NCBI GenBank assembly: GCA_019638835.1
Contig: JAHBTC010000009.1
Span: forward strand, 1 to 46,365
Source of the DNA: Fimbriimonadaceae bacterium
GTDB taxonomy: Bacteria; Armatimonadota; Fimbriimonadia; Fimbriimonadales; Fimbriimonadaceae
Direction of reading: 5' to 3'
Length of the DNA: 46,365 nt
The position numbers and the translations under genes are program-made. Shown piece after piece: positions 17,512-27,600 of the stretch. Numbering within the stretch: the first letter of the stretch is position 1; the number at the start of each line of letters is the position of its first letter. The notes beneath the pieces are model-generated. The model made no database searches. It saw only the letters and a list, made by a program, of their open reading frames with translations, and was not told where the DNA came from.

Positions 17512-18582
17512 ATGCCTGCGAAAGTGGCCGTGCTTCCCGGAGACGGAATTGGCCCGGAAGTGATTGACGAAGCGGTCAAAGTGTTGCGTGCCGCTGGAGT
17601 AGACGCCGAATACGAGTACGCCCTGGTGGGTGGGGCGGCGATTGATGCGACGGGTGAGCCGTTGCCTGCCGAGACACTGACCGTATGCCGCGCGAGCGAC
17701 GCGGTCCTTCTTGGGGCGGTCGGTGGCCCGAAGTGGGACAACATCCAGCCGGCTCACTTACGTCCCGAGATCGGGGCGTTATTGCCGCTTCGAAGCGAGT
17801 TGAATCTATACGCGAATGTTCGACCCGCACGAACCATGCGACCTCTTGTTCACGCTTCACCTCTCAAAGAGGGCCGGAGCATGATTGACCTCGTTGTCGT
17901 ACGCGAACTGACAGGGGGTATCTACTTCGGTGATCGAACGCGAAGCGAGGACGGACGCAAAGCCGTGGACTCGATGGTCTACACCCGCGATGAGGTGGAA
18001 CGCATCACGGCGCGGGCGTTCGAAGTTGCGCGGGCTCGCCGGAAGCAAATCGTAAGCGTGGACAAAGCGAACGTCTTGGAGACAAGCCGATTGTGGCGCG
18101 AGACCGTTTCCGAGTTTGCGGCGCAAAATCCTGACGTCAGCGTGAGCCATATGCTGGTGGACAACTGCGCGATGCAACTCATCCGCGACCCAAGCCAATT
18201 CGACGTGATTCTGACGGAAAACATGTTCGGGGACATCCTGAGCGATGAAGCAAGCGCGGTCACGGGGAGCCTCGGGCTGTTGCCGTCCGCGAGCCTGAGC
18301 GATCCTATTGGGGACAAGGTGTTTGGCCTCTACGAGCCGGTGCATGGCTCCGCGCCGGACATCGCGGGCCAGGGAAAAGCGAATCCCTTGGCGGCTATTT
18401 TGAGTTCGGCAATGATGATGCGCTTCTCGTTCAAAGACAACCGGACAGCAGACCGAATTGAAGCGGCCGTCGAAGCCGCCCTTGATGAGGGGTTGCGAAC
18501 GGCGGACATTTTTGAGAACGAAAGTCGCCTTGTGACCACGAGCGAAATGGGTGACGCGGTCGCGGCCAAATTGCGCCCGTGA
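17512..18582 (+). CDS. leuB: 3-isopropylmalate dehydrogenase
   Basis: A 356-residue NAD-dependent decarboxylating dehydrogenase; it oxidises 3-isopropylmalate to the precursor of leucine. N-terminal [30 protein letters not shown] (NAD/substrate loop); [10 protein letters not shown] and [12 protein letters not shown] (substrate-binding Arg/Tyr); [13 protein letters not shown] (catalytic Lys); and the signature [27 protein letters not shown] followed by [14 protein letters not shown]. Length and motifs point to LeuB rather than isocitrate or tartrate dehydrogenase. LeuA, LeuC and LeuD are not present in this window. A hairpin and a palindromic repeat follow the gene. Confidence 0.96.
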   Translation: MPAKVAVLPGDGIGPEVIDEAVKVLRAAGVDAEYEYALVGGAAIDATGEPLPAETLTVCRASDAVLLGAVGGPKWDNIQPAHLRPEIGALLPLRSELNLYANVRPARTMRPLVHASPLKEGRSMIDLVVVRELTGGIYFGDRTRSEDGRKAVDSMVYTRDEVERITARAFEVARARRKQIVSVDKANVLETSRLWRETVSEFAAQNPDVSVSHMLVDNCAMQLIRDPSQFDVILTENMFGDILSDEASAVTGSLGLLPSASLSDPIGDKVFGLYEPVHGSAPDIAGQGKANPLAAILSSAMMMRFSFKDNRTADRIEAAVEAALDEGLRTADIFENESRLVTTSEMGDAVAAKLRP

Positions 18583-18603
18583 CCGGTGTGGCATACGGAT
18601 CTG

Positions 18604-18620
18604 GCTCGCCCTCGGCGAGC
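18604..18620. terminator. Hairpin after leuB
   Basis: GCTCGCC, a three-base loop, then GGCGAGC form a perfect 7-bp stem 21 bp after the leuB stop. There is no T-tract, so it may be an RNA-stabilising hairpin or a Rho-assisted terminator rather than a classical intrinsic terminator. Confidence 0.4.
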
Positions 18621-18640
18621 TAAGCGGGCGGATCCTTGCT

Positions 18641-18675
18641 CTTCCCCCGCCGAGCGAAGCAGACAGGGGGGAGAG
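18641..18675 (+). repeat. Dispersed palindromic repeat, copy 1
   Basis: A 35-bp element with C-rich and G-rich arms around a GCCGAGCGAAGC core. An almost identical element in reverse orientation sits at 33383-33416. It can fold as a hairpin (arms CCCCC / GGGGG). It lies in the spacer between convergent leuB and pckA, the usual place for REP-type elements. Confidence 0.6.
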
Positions 18676-18855
18676 ATTCACATTGGGCAGACGACGCCAC
18701 AGGCGGCGCAAACACCATGCAATCACTCTTCCCGTCCCTCACTCCATCGTAGCGGTGGAATATTGACGCGACCCTTCGGAGACAAGTCGGCGATGCCGCA
18801 ACATCGTGATGTTACGGCAAAGAGTTTGAAGGTATTGATTCAGAGCGAAACGCTC

Positions 18856-20397
18856 TTACAGGAACTTCTGAGCATTGGCATCCATACGGGCCTTCAACTC
18901 GTTCGCCTTGGCGTCGTACGCATCCTTGTCGGCCCAGGTGTTGCGGGGCATGAGCAGTTCGCTTGGCACACCTTCCACCGCGACCGGGACAGACAAGCCA
19001 AAGATCGGATCCTTCTGGAACTGCCCGGCCGCAAGTCCACCCGGACGGAACGCTTCACGAATCATTTGCCGGGTGTACGACAACTTCATTCGGCTACCGA
19101 CTCCGTACGGCCCGCCTGTCCAACCGGTGTTGATCAGCCAGACCTCCGAACCGTGCTCAGCGATCTTTTTTCGAAGTAGCTCGGCGTAAACCTTGGGGGG
19201 CAACGTCATGAACGGTTTACCGAAGCAAGCACTGAACGTCACCTCTGGCTCGGTCACGCCCGCTTCGGTGCCCGCCACTTTGGCGGTATAGCCATTGAGG
19301 AACTGGATCATCGCTTCTTCCGGTGAAAGTTTCGCGATGGGGGGCAAGACGCCAAACGCATCAGCGGTGAGGAACACAATGTTCTTCGGGTGTCCGCCTC
19401 GGCTCGGGAACACCGCATTCTCAATATGCTCCAGGGGGTAGGCGCAGCGAGTGTTCTCCGTCAGCGATCCGTCATCGTAATCGGCGACGCGCGTCTCTTC
19501 GTCCAACACGACGTTCTCCAACACGCTTCCGAATCGGATCGCATCCCAAATCTCGGGCTCGCCCTCCTTGCTCAAGCGAATGCACTTCGCATAACAACCA
19601 CCTTCAATGTTGAATACACCGTCCTCATCCCAGCCGTGTTCATCATCTCCGATGAGGCTTCGCTCGGGATCGGCACTCAGAGTCGTTTTGCCGGTACCAC
19701 TTAGGCCGAAGAAGAGGGCCGTATCACCTGCCGGACCGATGTTCGCGCTGCAGTGCATGCTCATCACTCCCTTCAACGGAAGGATGTAATTCATGATGCT
19801 GAAGACACTCTTCTTCATCTCCCCGGCGTAGCGGGTCCCCATGATGACGACCATCTTACGAGTGAAGTCCAGGGCGATGATGGCATCGCGTTCTTTCCCA
19901 TCCACCATCCGTGGATAGGCCTCGATTCCCAGATCAATCACTGTCCAATCGGGGTCAAAGTTTGCAAGTTGTTCCGCCGTCGGCCGGATCAGCATTTGCC
20001 GAATGAACTGCGCGTGATAGGGGCTTTCAACGATGAATCGGACGCGCAGTTGGTGGGTGGGATTTGCTCCCGCGAGGGTGTCCACGATATCAATCGTGTG
20101 TCCCGCAATCTTCGACTCTGCGTAGCGAAGGAGTTCGCCGAAATCCTCGGGGGACATCGATTGATTGGCTTCCCACCAGACGTGGGGTTCGGAGTTCGCA
20201 TCCTTGACGACGTACTTGTCGTTGGGAGTGCGTCCCGTGTACTTTCCGGTGTAGGCAACGAGCGCACCGGTACTTGAAAGTTTGAAACTCGGTCGTCGCG
20301 AGAGCGCGTCCTCGATGAGTTGGGGAATGGACCGATTCTTGTGAATCACTGCCGCTTTGGAGAGGTCGATCGAGGTCAAAGTGTCCGGTTGCGTCAT
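18856..20397 (-). CDS. pckA: Phosphoenolpyruvate carboxykinase (ATP)
   Basis: 513 residues from ATG 20397 (preceded by a GGGGG-containing ribosome site). The ATP-type kinase P-loop GLSGTGKTTLS is at about 231-241, directly followed by DPERSLIGDDEHGWD. Other motifs are TGRTPNDKYVV, the substrate/metal site GTRYAGEMKKSVFSIMNY, and INTGWTGGPYGVGSRMKL. It converts oxaloacetate plus ATP to phosphoenolpyruvate, the first committed step of gluconeogenesis. Length fits the ATP-dependent class, not the larger GTP class. A 6-bp hairpin (AGAGCG/CGCTCT) overlaps the stop codon but has no T-run. It is divergent from phhB-aroC. Confidence 0.97.
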   Translation of the reverse strand: MTQPDTLTSIDLSKAAVIHKNRSIPQLIEDALSRRPSFKLSSTGALVAYTGKYTGRTPNDKYVVKDANSEPHVWWEANQSMSPEDFGELLRYAESKIAGHTIDIVDTLAGANPTHQLRVRFIVESPYHAQFIRQMLIRPTAEQLANFDPDWTVIDLGIEAYPRMVDGKERDAIIALDFTRKMVVIMGTRYAGEMKKSVFSIMNYILPLKGVMSMHCSANIGPAGDTALFFGLSGTGKTTLSADPERSLIGDDEHGWDEDGVFNIEGGCYAKCIRLSKEGEPEIWDAIRFGSVLENVVLDEETRVADYDDGSLTENTRCAYPLEHIENAVFPSRGGHPKNIVFLTADAFGVLPPIAKLSPEEAMIQFLNGYTAKVAGTEAGVTEPEVTFSACFGKPFMTLPPKVYAELLRKKIAEHGSEVWLINTGWTGGPYGVGSRMKLSYTRQMIREAFRPGGLAAGQFQKDPIFGLSVPVAVEGVPSELLMPRNTWADKDAYDAKANELKARMDANAQKFL

Positions 20398-20487
20398 CGT
20401 TGGCCCCCACGGGCACCTTTGCCCATGGCGAAATTTAGTGTACCGTTGGGCTATCGGGCGTCCCAAAGGACGACCGGGCTTTTTACC

Positions 20488-20784
20488 ATGAGCGACCTGA
20501 GCTACAACAAACTGTCCAGTGACGAAATCGAATCATCCCTGAAGGGCGTTCCAGGCTGGAACGTTGAGGATGGGGCCCTGACGAGGACTTGGGAGTTTGA
20601 CTCGTATGCATCGGGGGCCGTGTTCGCCGGCGCCGTCGCTCATTTGGCGGATTCCTTCAACCATCACCCCGACCTGACGATTGGCTATCAGAAAGTGACA
20701 GTTACGTTACGCACCCACGACGCGGGCGGCGGTTTGACCAGTTACGACTTCGAGTTGGCGCGTAGAATCAACGACAGACTCTGA
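20488..20784 (+). CDS. phhB: 4a-hydroxytetrahydrobiopterin (pterin-4a-carbinolamine) dehydratase
   Basis: 98 residues, normal family length. Conserved region [38 protein letters not shown]-like contains the active-site His pair (NHHPDL) and the later His. It removes water from 4a-hydroxytetrahydropterin so that the cofactor of aromatic amino-acid hydroxylases can be recycled. No hydroxylase is seen here; free-standing homologues are also common. The stop overlaps the aroC start by one base (TGATG), so the two are translationally coupled. The upstream in-frame extension to 20320 lies over the pckA promoter and was rejected. Confidence 0.9.
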   Translation: MSDLSYNKLSSDEIESSLKGVPGWNVEDGALTRTWEFDSYASGAVFAGAVAHLADSFNHHPDLTIGYQKVTVTLRTHDAGGGLTSYDFELARRINDRL

Positions 20785-21869
20785 TGTCCAGTTCACGCGG
20801 AACCCTCTTTCGGATCACAACCTTCGGCGAATCACACGGCGGTGCCGTGGGAGTGGTCGTGGATGGGTGTCCACCTCGGTTCCCGATCACGGCATCGCTG
20901 ATCCAGGAGGCGCTTGATCGACGACGACCGGGGCAGAGCCGACTCACCACTCAGCGCCGCGAAACCGATACCGTTGAGATCCTTAGCGGGGTCGAAGATG
21001 GACTGACTTTGGGGACACCCATCATGATGGTGGTCCGCAATGAGGACGCCCGTCCGAACGACTACGGCAATATGCAGGAAGCATATCGACCTTCTCACGC
21101 CGAATTTACTTATGAGCAGAAGTACGGCATTCGGGCAAAAAGCGGTGGGGGGCGAAGTTCCGCCCGAGAAACCGTGGGACGAGTCGCGGCGGGTGCGCTC
21201 GCGGAAGCCATTCTGCGCGAAAAATTTGGGATCGAAATCGTGGCGTGGGTAGACCGCGTGGGAACTGTCGAATCCGTAGTTGATCCCGAAACCGTTACCC
21301 GCGAAGAAGTTGATGCGACGGACGTAAGGTGCCCTGATCCCGGGGCGGCCGCAAAAATGATCGAAGCAATCGAGAGCATCCGGCGGGAAGGCGATTCCCT
21401 CGGGGGCACGATTCGCGCCGTGGCTCGCAATGTGCCGGTCGGGTGGGGCGAACCGATCTTCGACAAGTTGGAGGCGACACTCGCTAAGGCGATGATGAGC
21501 CTGCCTGCCACCAAATCCTTCGAGGTCGGTAGCGGTCTTGCCGGGACGCTCATGCGGGGGAGTGAGCACAATGACATCTTCGTTGCCGATGATGCAGGGC
21601 GAATCACCACGGAGACGAACCATAGCGGGGGCATCCAGGGCGGAATCAGTAATGGGATGCCGATTCTGCTTCGAGTGGGTTTCAAGCCGACAGCGACGAT
21701 CTCGCAGGAACAAGCGACCGTAACTCCAAGTGGAGAATCCACGACTCTCGCCGCGAAGGGACGACATGATCCGTGCGTGTTACCGAGAGCGGTTCCAATC
21801 GTGGAGGCGGAGATAGCGAGTTGCCTTCTCGATTGTTGCCTGATTCAGCAAAGCCGCAACCTCACTTGA
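20784..21869 (+). CDS. aroC: Chorismate synthase
   Basis: 361 residues. It makes chorismate from 5-enolpyruvylshikimate-3-phosphate with reduced FMN, the last step of the shikimate pathway. Signature stretches are [23 protein letters not shown] at the start, [54 protein letters not shown] and [17 protein letters not shown]. Length and motifs are normal. It follows phhB with a 1-bp overlap, and its 3' end overlaps the convergent lipoprotein gene by 8 bp. Confidence 0.97.
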   Translation: MSSSRGTLFRITTFGESHGGAVGVVVDGCPPRFPITASLIQEALDRRRPGQSRLTTQRRETDTVEILSGVEDGLTLGTPIMMVVRNEDARPNDYGNMQEAYRPSHAEFTYEQKYGIRAKSGGGRSSARETVGRVAAGALAEAILREKFGIEIVAWVDRVGTVESVVDPETVTREEVDATDVRCPDPGAAAKMIEAIESIRREGDSLGGTIRAVARNVPVGWGEPIFDKLEATLAKAMMSLPATKSFEVGSGLAGTLMRGSEHNDIFVADDAGRITTETNHSGGIQGGISNGMPILLRVGFKPTATISQEQATVTPSGESTTLAAKGRHDPCVLPRAVPIVEAEIASCLLDCCLIQQSRNLT

Positions 21870-22305
21870 AGATGCGGTTGATTTCTGTTTCCCAATAGAA
21901 CTTATCTTCCGGTAGAGCCAACTCTAACTGTTTGTCGAGGAGTTGTCGCGCCGTCGGTTTGTATTTCGGGTCGACGCCGATGGCCGCTTCAATCACCGGA
22001 ACGGCTTTCGCCTGAAGTTCGAGCGTCGGTTGCGCCAAGGTCTTCGAGATGAAACTCTCACTGGAACTCGTGACTACCTTCAGGTCCTTGAGTTCGCTGA
22101 CAATCACTTCCGCCTGAGCCTGAACCACCATCGGGTCTTCGGTGGTCTCGACATCCATCATGGACTCGGCGGGAGCGACCGCGACTTGTCCGCCACCACC
22201 GGAGGTCGTTTGACTTTCGCCACAAGATGCAAGGAGCGGCCACGCTCCCAGAAGAACGAGTCCCATCGTCCATTCGGGCCGTAAACGAATCCTTAACGCT
22301 CTCAT
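21862..22305 (-). CDS. Putative lipoprotein, unknown function
   Basis: 147 residues from ATG 22305. The N-terminus is basic, then hydrophobic, ending in a lipobox LLASC (lipidated Cys near residue 28). A Gly/Ser/Val linker follows, then a helical domain ([15 protein letters not shown]..., [48 protein letters not shown]). No family recognised. A GGGGAG ribosome site lies about ten bases upstream. The gene is divergent from pstB, with only 22 bp between the two start codons, so their promoters must overlap. Confidence 0.65.
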   Translation of the reverse strand: MRALRIRLRPEWTMGLVLLGAWPLLASCGESQTTSGGGGQVAVAPAESMMDVETTEDPMVVQAQAEVIVSELKDLKVVTSSSESFISKTLAQPTLELQAKAVPVIEAAIGVDPKYKPTARQLLDKQLELALPEDKFYWETEINRIFK

Positions 22306-22327
22306 CTGGCTACAATCTCCCCTGTTC

Positions 22328-23119
22328 ATGTCTTTGACCGCAGAAAATGCGCCAATCGCTCTCAAGGGGAGGCTTGAGGCCCACGGAATCAGTTTCCATT
22401 ACGGGTCAAAGCAGGCCCTCCGCGATGTGACGCTCACCTGCGAACCCCAGCGGATCACGGCCCTCATTGGACCGTCCGGGTGTGGGAAGAGTACTTTCTT
22501 GCGCTGCCTCAACCGGATGAACGACCTGATTGATGGCACCCGCATTGAGGGCAAAGTACTACTCGACGGCATTGACATCTACAGCCCCGAAGTAGACGTT
22601 GTGGAACTGAGGAAGGTGGTGGGGATGGTTTTCCAAAAACCGAACCCGTTCCCGATGTCAATCTTTGATAACATCGCTTATGGGCCGCGCATTCACGGCA
22701 CCCATTCAGGACAAGACTTGAAGGACCATGTGGAGAAGTGCTTGACTTCGGCATTCCTGTGGGATGAGGTCAAAGATGACTTGCACAAGAAGAGTGGAGC
22801 GGAACTCTCGGGCGGTCAACAGCAACGACTGTGCATCGCCCGGACAATCAGTGTGAACCCCGAGGTCATCCTGATGGACGAGCCATGCTCGGCTCTTGAC
22901 CCGATCTCCACCGCAAAGATTGAGGAGTTGATGGCGAACCTCAAACAGAACTTCACCATCGTCATCGTAACCCACAACATGCAACAAGCCCAGCGAGTGA
23001 GCGACGTGACCGCATTCTTCGATATCGGTCATATCGTGGAGCAGGGCCCCACGATTGACCTCTTCACCCGCCCCAAACAAAAGCGGACGGAAGACTACAT
23101 TTCAGGACGATTTGGCTAG
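22328..23119 (+). CDS. pstB: Phosphate ABC transporter ATP-binding protein PstB
   Basis: 263 residues. Walker [10 protein letters not shown] at 48-56; the PstB-typical [11 protein letters not shown] and [30 protein letters not shown] signature [13 protein letters not shown]; Walker [14 protein letters not shown]; and the H-loop ITHN-type [13 protein letters not shown]. It powers high-affinity phosphate import with PstS, PstC and PstA. None of these partners, nor PhoU, is next to it here, so it is an orphan in its local context. No Shine-Dalgarno; a TACAAT hexamer lies 11 bp before the ATG, inside the very short divergent spacer. Confidence 0.93.
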   Translation: MSLTAENAPIALKGRLEAHGISFHYGSKQALRDVTLTCEPQRITALIGPSGCGKSTFLRCLNRMNDLIDGTRIEGKVLLDGIDIYSPEVDVVELRKVVGMVFQKPNPFPMSIFDNIAYGPRIHGTHSGQDLKDHVEKCLTSAFLWDEVKDDLHKKSGAELSGGQQQRLCIARTISVNPEVILMDEPCSALDPISTAKIEELMANLKQNFTIVIVTHNMQQAQRVSDVTAFFDIGHIVEQGPTIDLFTRPKQKRTEDYISGRFG

Positions 23120-23177
23120 TAAAGGTGCTGGATTTGTGCCCTCACCCGCGCAAAGTCAGAGGATTTCCGGGGAATCT

Positions 23178-23981
23178 ATGGCCATGAGTGCGTTGCCTTC
23201 AATGATCGCAGACGCCCGTTTGCTCGTGGACCGGGAAGGCCGCTTGCAAGCGAGCAACGCGCGCGCCGCCGCACTCTTAGACCTCCAGGAAAACGCTTTG
23301 GGCGTGCCCTTGGTGGATCTCATCCCAGGCTCCGAACGCGCTCCCCTCCTCTCATGGTGGGCGAGTGAGGATGCTTCGATCACCTTGAACCTTGACACGG
23401 GATCAGTTCACGTTTCGCGTGAAATCCAACCGTCGGGATTCTGGGAACTGACCCTGAAAGAAATCACGGATTCTTTGACTCGGAGTGGTGCAAAAGAGCC
23501 AGTTTCGACGTCCGAAATATCAGATTCTCTTGCTTCAGGTGCCTTACCCTTATGGATAACAACTGTACTCGCCGCCGATACGCGCCCCGAGGTTTTCGCG
23601 CTTGTCAAGTCGCTCGGCCCCGTGCTGGGCGCCCCGGGCGGATGTCTTTTTCTGCTCGATGGCTCAAAGCTGGTTCCCTCCGCAGAGTGGGGGGGAGTCG
23701 TCGCCGCCCGTGACCACGAACTAAGCGTCAGCGACTCGTGGTCTCTCCGCATGGGCGGGAGTATTGACAGCCGGACCCTGCCTTCCGGTGTATCTAGCCG
23801 TCACGTGGTGACGGCCCATGATGAGTTCACGTTCTGTACCCCGATTGCCGCCCAAGGTCAGGTTCTCGGGGTTTTGACTACGCGATATCGCATGAACCCG
23901 GGGATTGACTCTGAGTCCGAGGCCGCCCAGCGCGCCATTGCCGCCGTGCTCGCCCAAGTGCTCGTTCGCATCAGCGAGTAA
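23178..23981 (+). CDS. PAS/GAF-like sensory domain protein
   Basis: About 267 residues. The N-terminal part (ARLLVDREGRLQASNARAAALLDLQENALGVPLVDLIPGSER) reads as a PAS domain. The C-terminal part (EVFALVKSLGPVLGAPGGCLFLLDGSKLVPSAEWGG ... FCTPIAAQGQVLGVLTTRY ... AAQRAIAAVLAQVLVRI) has the pattern of a GAF domain. There is no kinase, cyclase or DNA-binding output, so it is either a standalone sensor or signals to a partner. The start is uncertain: ATG 23178 or 23184 (after GGGGA), or GTG 23136. It lies just after pstB and could report on phosphate status, but that is only inference from position. Its end overlaps the HAD gene by 11 bp. Confidence 0.6.
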   Translation: MAMSALPSMIADARLLVDREGRLQASNARAAALLDLQENALGVPLVDLIPGSERAPLLSWWASEDASITLNLDTGSVHVSREIQPSGFWELTLKEITDSLTRSGAKEPVSTSEISDSLASGALPLWITTVLAADTRPEVFALVKSLGPVLGAPGGCLFLLDGSKLVPSAEWGGVVAARDHELSVSDSWSLRMGGSIDSRTLPSGVSSRHVVTAHDEFTFCTPIAAQGQVLGVLTTRYRMNPGIDSESEAAQRAIAAVLAQVLVRISE

Positions 23982-24567
23982 CCCAATCCCACACGCTATT
24001 CAGATCGGAAACCGCTTGCTGCGGCCGGATGTGATAAGCCTGCCAACCGCGTTCCCGCGCCGCTTCAACGTTGGGCAGGCTGTCGTCCACAAACACAATC
24101 TGTTTTCCGCTTGCCTTGGTGGCTCGTTCGACGGATTCGTAGGCAGCAGGCTCCGGTTTGTTGGCCCCGATTTCATGGCTTGCAACGCGTATATCCAAGT
24201 TGGCTACCGTCGGATAAAGCGCGGGATCGGACATCTGTCTCCAGTGCGGCGCGTTAGTGTTCGAAAAGCACCCAACGCCAAACCCACTCTTGCGAACCCT
24301 TTGGATGAACTCTGCAATTCCCGGATACTCGCCGATCAAGATGCGCTGGTGGAACTCCGTGGCGCGGTCGCTGGGGATGCCGTAATGGGCGGCAAGTTCT
24401 CGCAAGTAGGTTTCTTCACCGGTTTCAGCCCCCTGAAAGCGCCGAAGAACCTCGCAGGTCGCCAGAGGTGACTCTGGCAATTCAATGCCCATCGTTGCCC
24501 CGATCTCATCCCAACGATGGCGGATTCGCACCATCACACCACCCAAATCGAGAATCAGCCAGCGCAT
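23971..24567 (-). CDS. HAD superfamily hydrolase
   Basis: 198 residues, haloacid dehalogenase fold with a helical cap. Motif I is WLILDLGGVMV (nucleophile Asp; the second Asp of the usual DxD is replaced by Gly, as in the subgroup containing YihX-like and epoxide-hydrolase N-terminal phosphatases). Motif II is GCFSNTNAPHW, motif III Lys is in IGANKPEPAAYE, and motif IV is IVFVDDSLPNVEAARERGW. Probably a small-molecule phosphatase, substrate unknown. It is convergent with the PAS/GAF-like gene and is the last host-type gene before the phage-like block, whose end is 46 bp upstream. Confidence 0.88.
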   Translation of the reverse strand: MRWLILDLGGVMVRIRHRWDEIGATMGIELPESPLATCEVLRRFQGAETGEETYLRELAAHYGIPSDRATEFHQRILIGEYPGIAEFIQRVRKSGFGVGCFSNTNAPHWRQMSDPALYPTVANLDIRVASHEIGANKPEPAAYESVERATKASGKQIVFVDDSLPNVEAARERGWQAYHIRPQQAVSDLNSVWDWVTR

Positions 24568-24613
24568 GCCTCATCTAACCCGAGGCAAAGTTCACCGACG
24601 CGGGATGGCTAGG

Positions 24614-27600
24614 CTACGCAAAGTTCTGCCCGTCGTAGGAGCGATACGCGCGGATTTCATCTTCTTGCTTGACCCAAAGCGTAATCCGGCGCCGGCCATC
24701 ATTTTCAAACGATTCCGCCGTGGCAACGCCTTCCGTCTCTACCGTGCCAACCCCGACGATCGCCACGGGTCCAACGAGAACATTGTTTGCCGTGTCGCGA
24801 AGTTCGCCGTAAATCACCCCGGTAGGAGAGCCCACCACCCAATATAGCCAGGACAGTCCGTCTGGCGAGATCCATGCTGCTGGGAAGTGTGATTCAGTTT
24901 CCATGATTGTTGTGGAAGAGGTCCAAGTATTGCCCGCGTCCAAGGTGGACTTGAATAGTAGTGCGCCCTCATCGGTCCACCAAACGGTGAGGGGCCCGCT
25001 CGACGCGCTTCGATGAAACCGGATTGCCGCCGCGTCGGCTCCGTGGCCCAGCCCCGAATCGGTGAGAGAGTTGCCCAAATGATCGCTAACACGAACCCTC
25101 AGTTCATTCCCCCGCAAGTAAGCGATCGCGGATCTCTGGTCGGGCCCGACATCGGCAGCGAGGGCAGTTCCGATGTCAGGTTCGATCCTAGTGATGGCAT
25201 AGACCCCTCGCCATGGGCGAACAAGGGCAATGCGGCCGCTCGCATCGTGAACCTCAAACTCCGGTTCGGTGTGATCCAGAGCGTGCTGGTGTTGCCTCAA
25301 CCGCCATCCAGGAACGCCGGGGGCAGAGTCCGTCAACCAATCTTCCCCACCGGGAGCCAAGAGCCGCAACGACTCATTGGCGAGCCACCACCGGGGTTCG
25401 TCGGCGCCGACCCAAGTCTCCTGCGCCCACTCACCATCTGGCACTCCGTTTGCGCTGCGGGAGCGAACCGGAAAGTGCGCGAGGGGCGGCACTTCGGCGA
25501 CGGTGTTAACGATCGCCGTCCGAAGTTCTAAAGGGTTGGCTGCCATCCACGGAAAAGTGAACGAGTTCGGCTCGGCGAGAGCAAGCGTGTTGCCTTCGGT
25601 GGCCGTGAACCAATGGGTCAACTCGTCGGCTACTCCGTCGGTAGGTGCAGTCCCTTCCCAAACACAGCGTTTCGCAGCGAGATGGTCAATCACGGTGGAA
25701 ACAAATGGCTGACCAAGAATCGCAGGCGGGTTGATCCACCCGTCGTCGTACCAATCCCAGTGCCCCGCACGCCATACTGGACCAAGAGGCCACACGTGGG
25801 TGCCGCGCATCGGTTGCTCTCTCACAAATCTCGGAAGTTCTGGCGAGCGACGAAACACGGGCCACTCCAACTCTGCCGTTCCGCCAGGGGAGGTCAACGT
25901 GAGCCGGAGGCCAACCTTCGCGCCTTGTCGCCCCCCAAATAGCCCGTGGAGAGCAGATCGAATTGGTTCGCTCAACCAAGTGGAGGACGCACCATCGAGT
26001 TCGGTATCCGATCCCTGATCATCTACGGTGCCTCCGCCGTCATCTATCGCCCATCCGCCGACGTACACGGCGTCGGCGCGGCGCAAGAACGGCCGATCCA
26101 CTTCCGGAGGCTCGTTCTCCTCGTAGACAGTCCCTTCGTCTCGGCTGGTCACGAACCGAGTCGTTGCCGCCACGCCCGAAGTAACGGGCCACCGCCAAGT
26201 CACGGCGAGCCCGGGAGCCAGGTACGGCGGCTCTTCCAATGAAAGTAAATCGAACCAAACGGTTATCTCCTCAACTCCCGTGTCGGCGGTCATGGTCAGC
26301 GGATCGAGACCGGTCACTTCCCCTCCCTCGACGGACAATCGGGGCTCACTCGCGGGGTCCGTCGCGATCTCCTCGTCCACCGCAATCACGTCCACCTGAA
26401 ATCGGTGAACCCCCAGCCAACGGCGTCCGCCCACAAAGGTGTCGAGGAATGGCGTGTGGGCAGACTGCTCAAGGGCGCAGGCAAAGAGCGAACTCCGAGA
26501 TTTTGTTCGCTCAAGTGCAGGGAGTGACGAGTGTTCTAACCATTGGGTGCGGAACCGCGACCAGAACTCGTTTCGGTCCATCGGCTCGCCGTCTACCGGC
26601 CAATGGGCAAAGAAGGCAAACGTGCTCCAATGCGGGTGGCCCCACGTCGTCCAATAACGAACGAGGGGGTTGTCATGGTGCCACGCGCCGATCAAGTCAG
26701 GATTCTCGGAGATACTCTCTACGGACGACGGGAACACCACCGCTGTCGCCTCGCCAGGGCCTGGGATATACGCCGGATCGTCGCCGCACAGCGTCTCTGG
26801 GTTCGCTCCGGTAGTGATTGTGCGACTGGCCCGGCACGGCGCCCACAACGAAACCCCGAACGGTGCCTCCCAATCGTGAGGCCCGTTGCGGAGCACGTTT
26901 AGGCGGGCCCCCGTGCTCGGGAAGGCGACAACGGTCTCATGAGACTCGCCGCCCCCTGAGGCACCCAATACCAGAACCCCGTCGTCGCAGTCCCGTGCTC
27001 GCCAGAGGGTTGCCGCCGGGAAGCCGCCACGCTCCGCCAGCACCGCAAAACATTCGTTCAAGCGGCCGATACGGCGAGGCAAATCGGGGAACAACCACAC
27101 GTCGCCGCGCGCCGTTTCGCCCCGGACCGTCGCGGGCGCGGTTGCCCCCGGCGAAGGGCAGTTGCGGAAAGCCACAGACCGGGTGGTTTGGTGCAGGTGT
27201 TCGCCCCACGTGTACTCGCTGACGACAATGCCCGCCGGCGAGGCGAGCCCAAACGAGCATCCACTCCCGGCCGGAACATCGAACGGCGGAAGCGTCACCG
27301 GGAGCAATTGCCAATCATCCTCTGTGCCTACCCGAAACCGCCACCCGCCACTCACCACTTGGTTGAGTGTGAGGTCAAAGTCGAACGAACCGGGGCCGCT
27401 CTCACCAGAGATTGCGTTGCCGCCGGAGACGTGCGCCGGAATTCCCGCAACCGGGATGTAAGCCGGGCCACACCCCGAACTGGTAAGTGACGCGCCCCCC
27501 AGTGTGGTCGCCAGCACCCCGTCAACCCACAACTCGATGTCGGTGGCCGAGAACCGCAACCCTGAGCCCGTCCCCAGCGCGTACAGTTCCACGCCCCGGA

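Noticed and set aside
17857-18726. Minus-strand 289-codon frame opposite leuB, and 20832-21767 opposite aroC
   Set aside because: Both strands open only because of high GC at third positions; leuB and aroC are certain.
24568-24613. Possible attachment site at the block's left edge (for example CCTCATC seen also near 40823)
   Set aside because: Only seven matching bases, expected by chance; no tRNA gene at either border.
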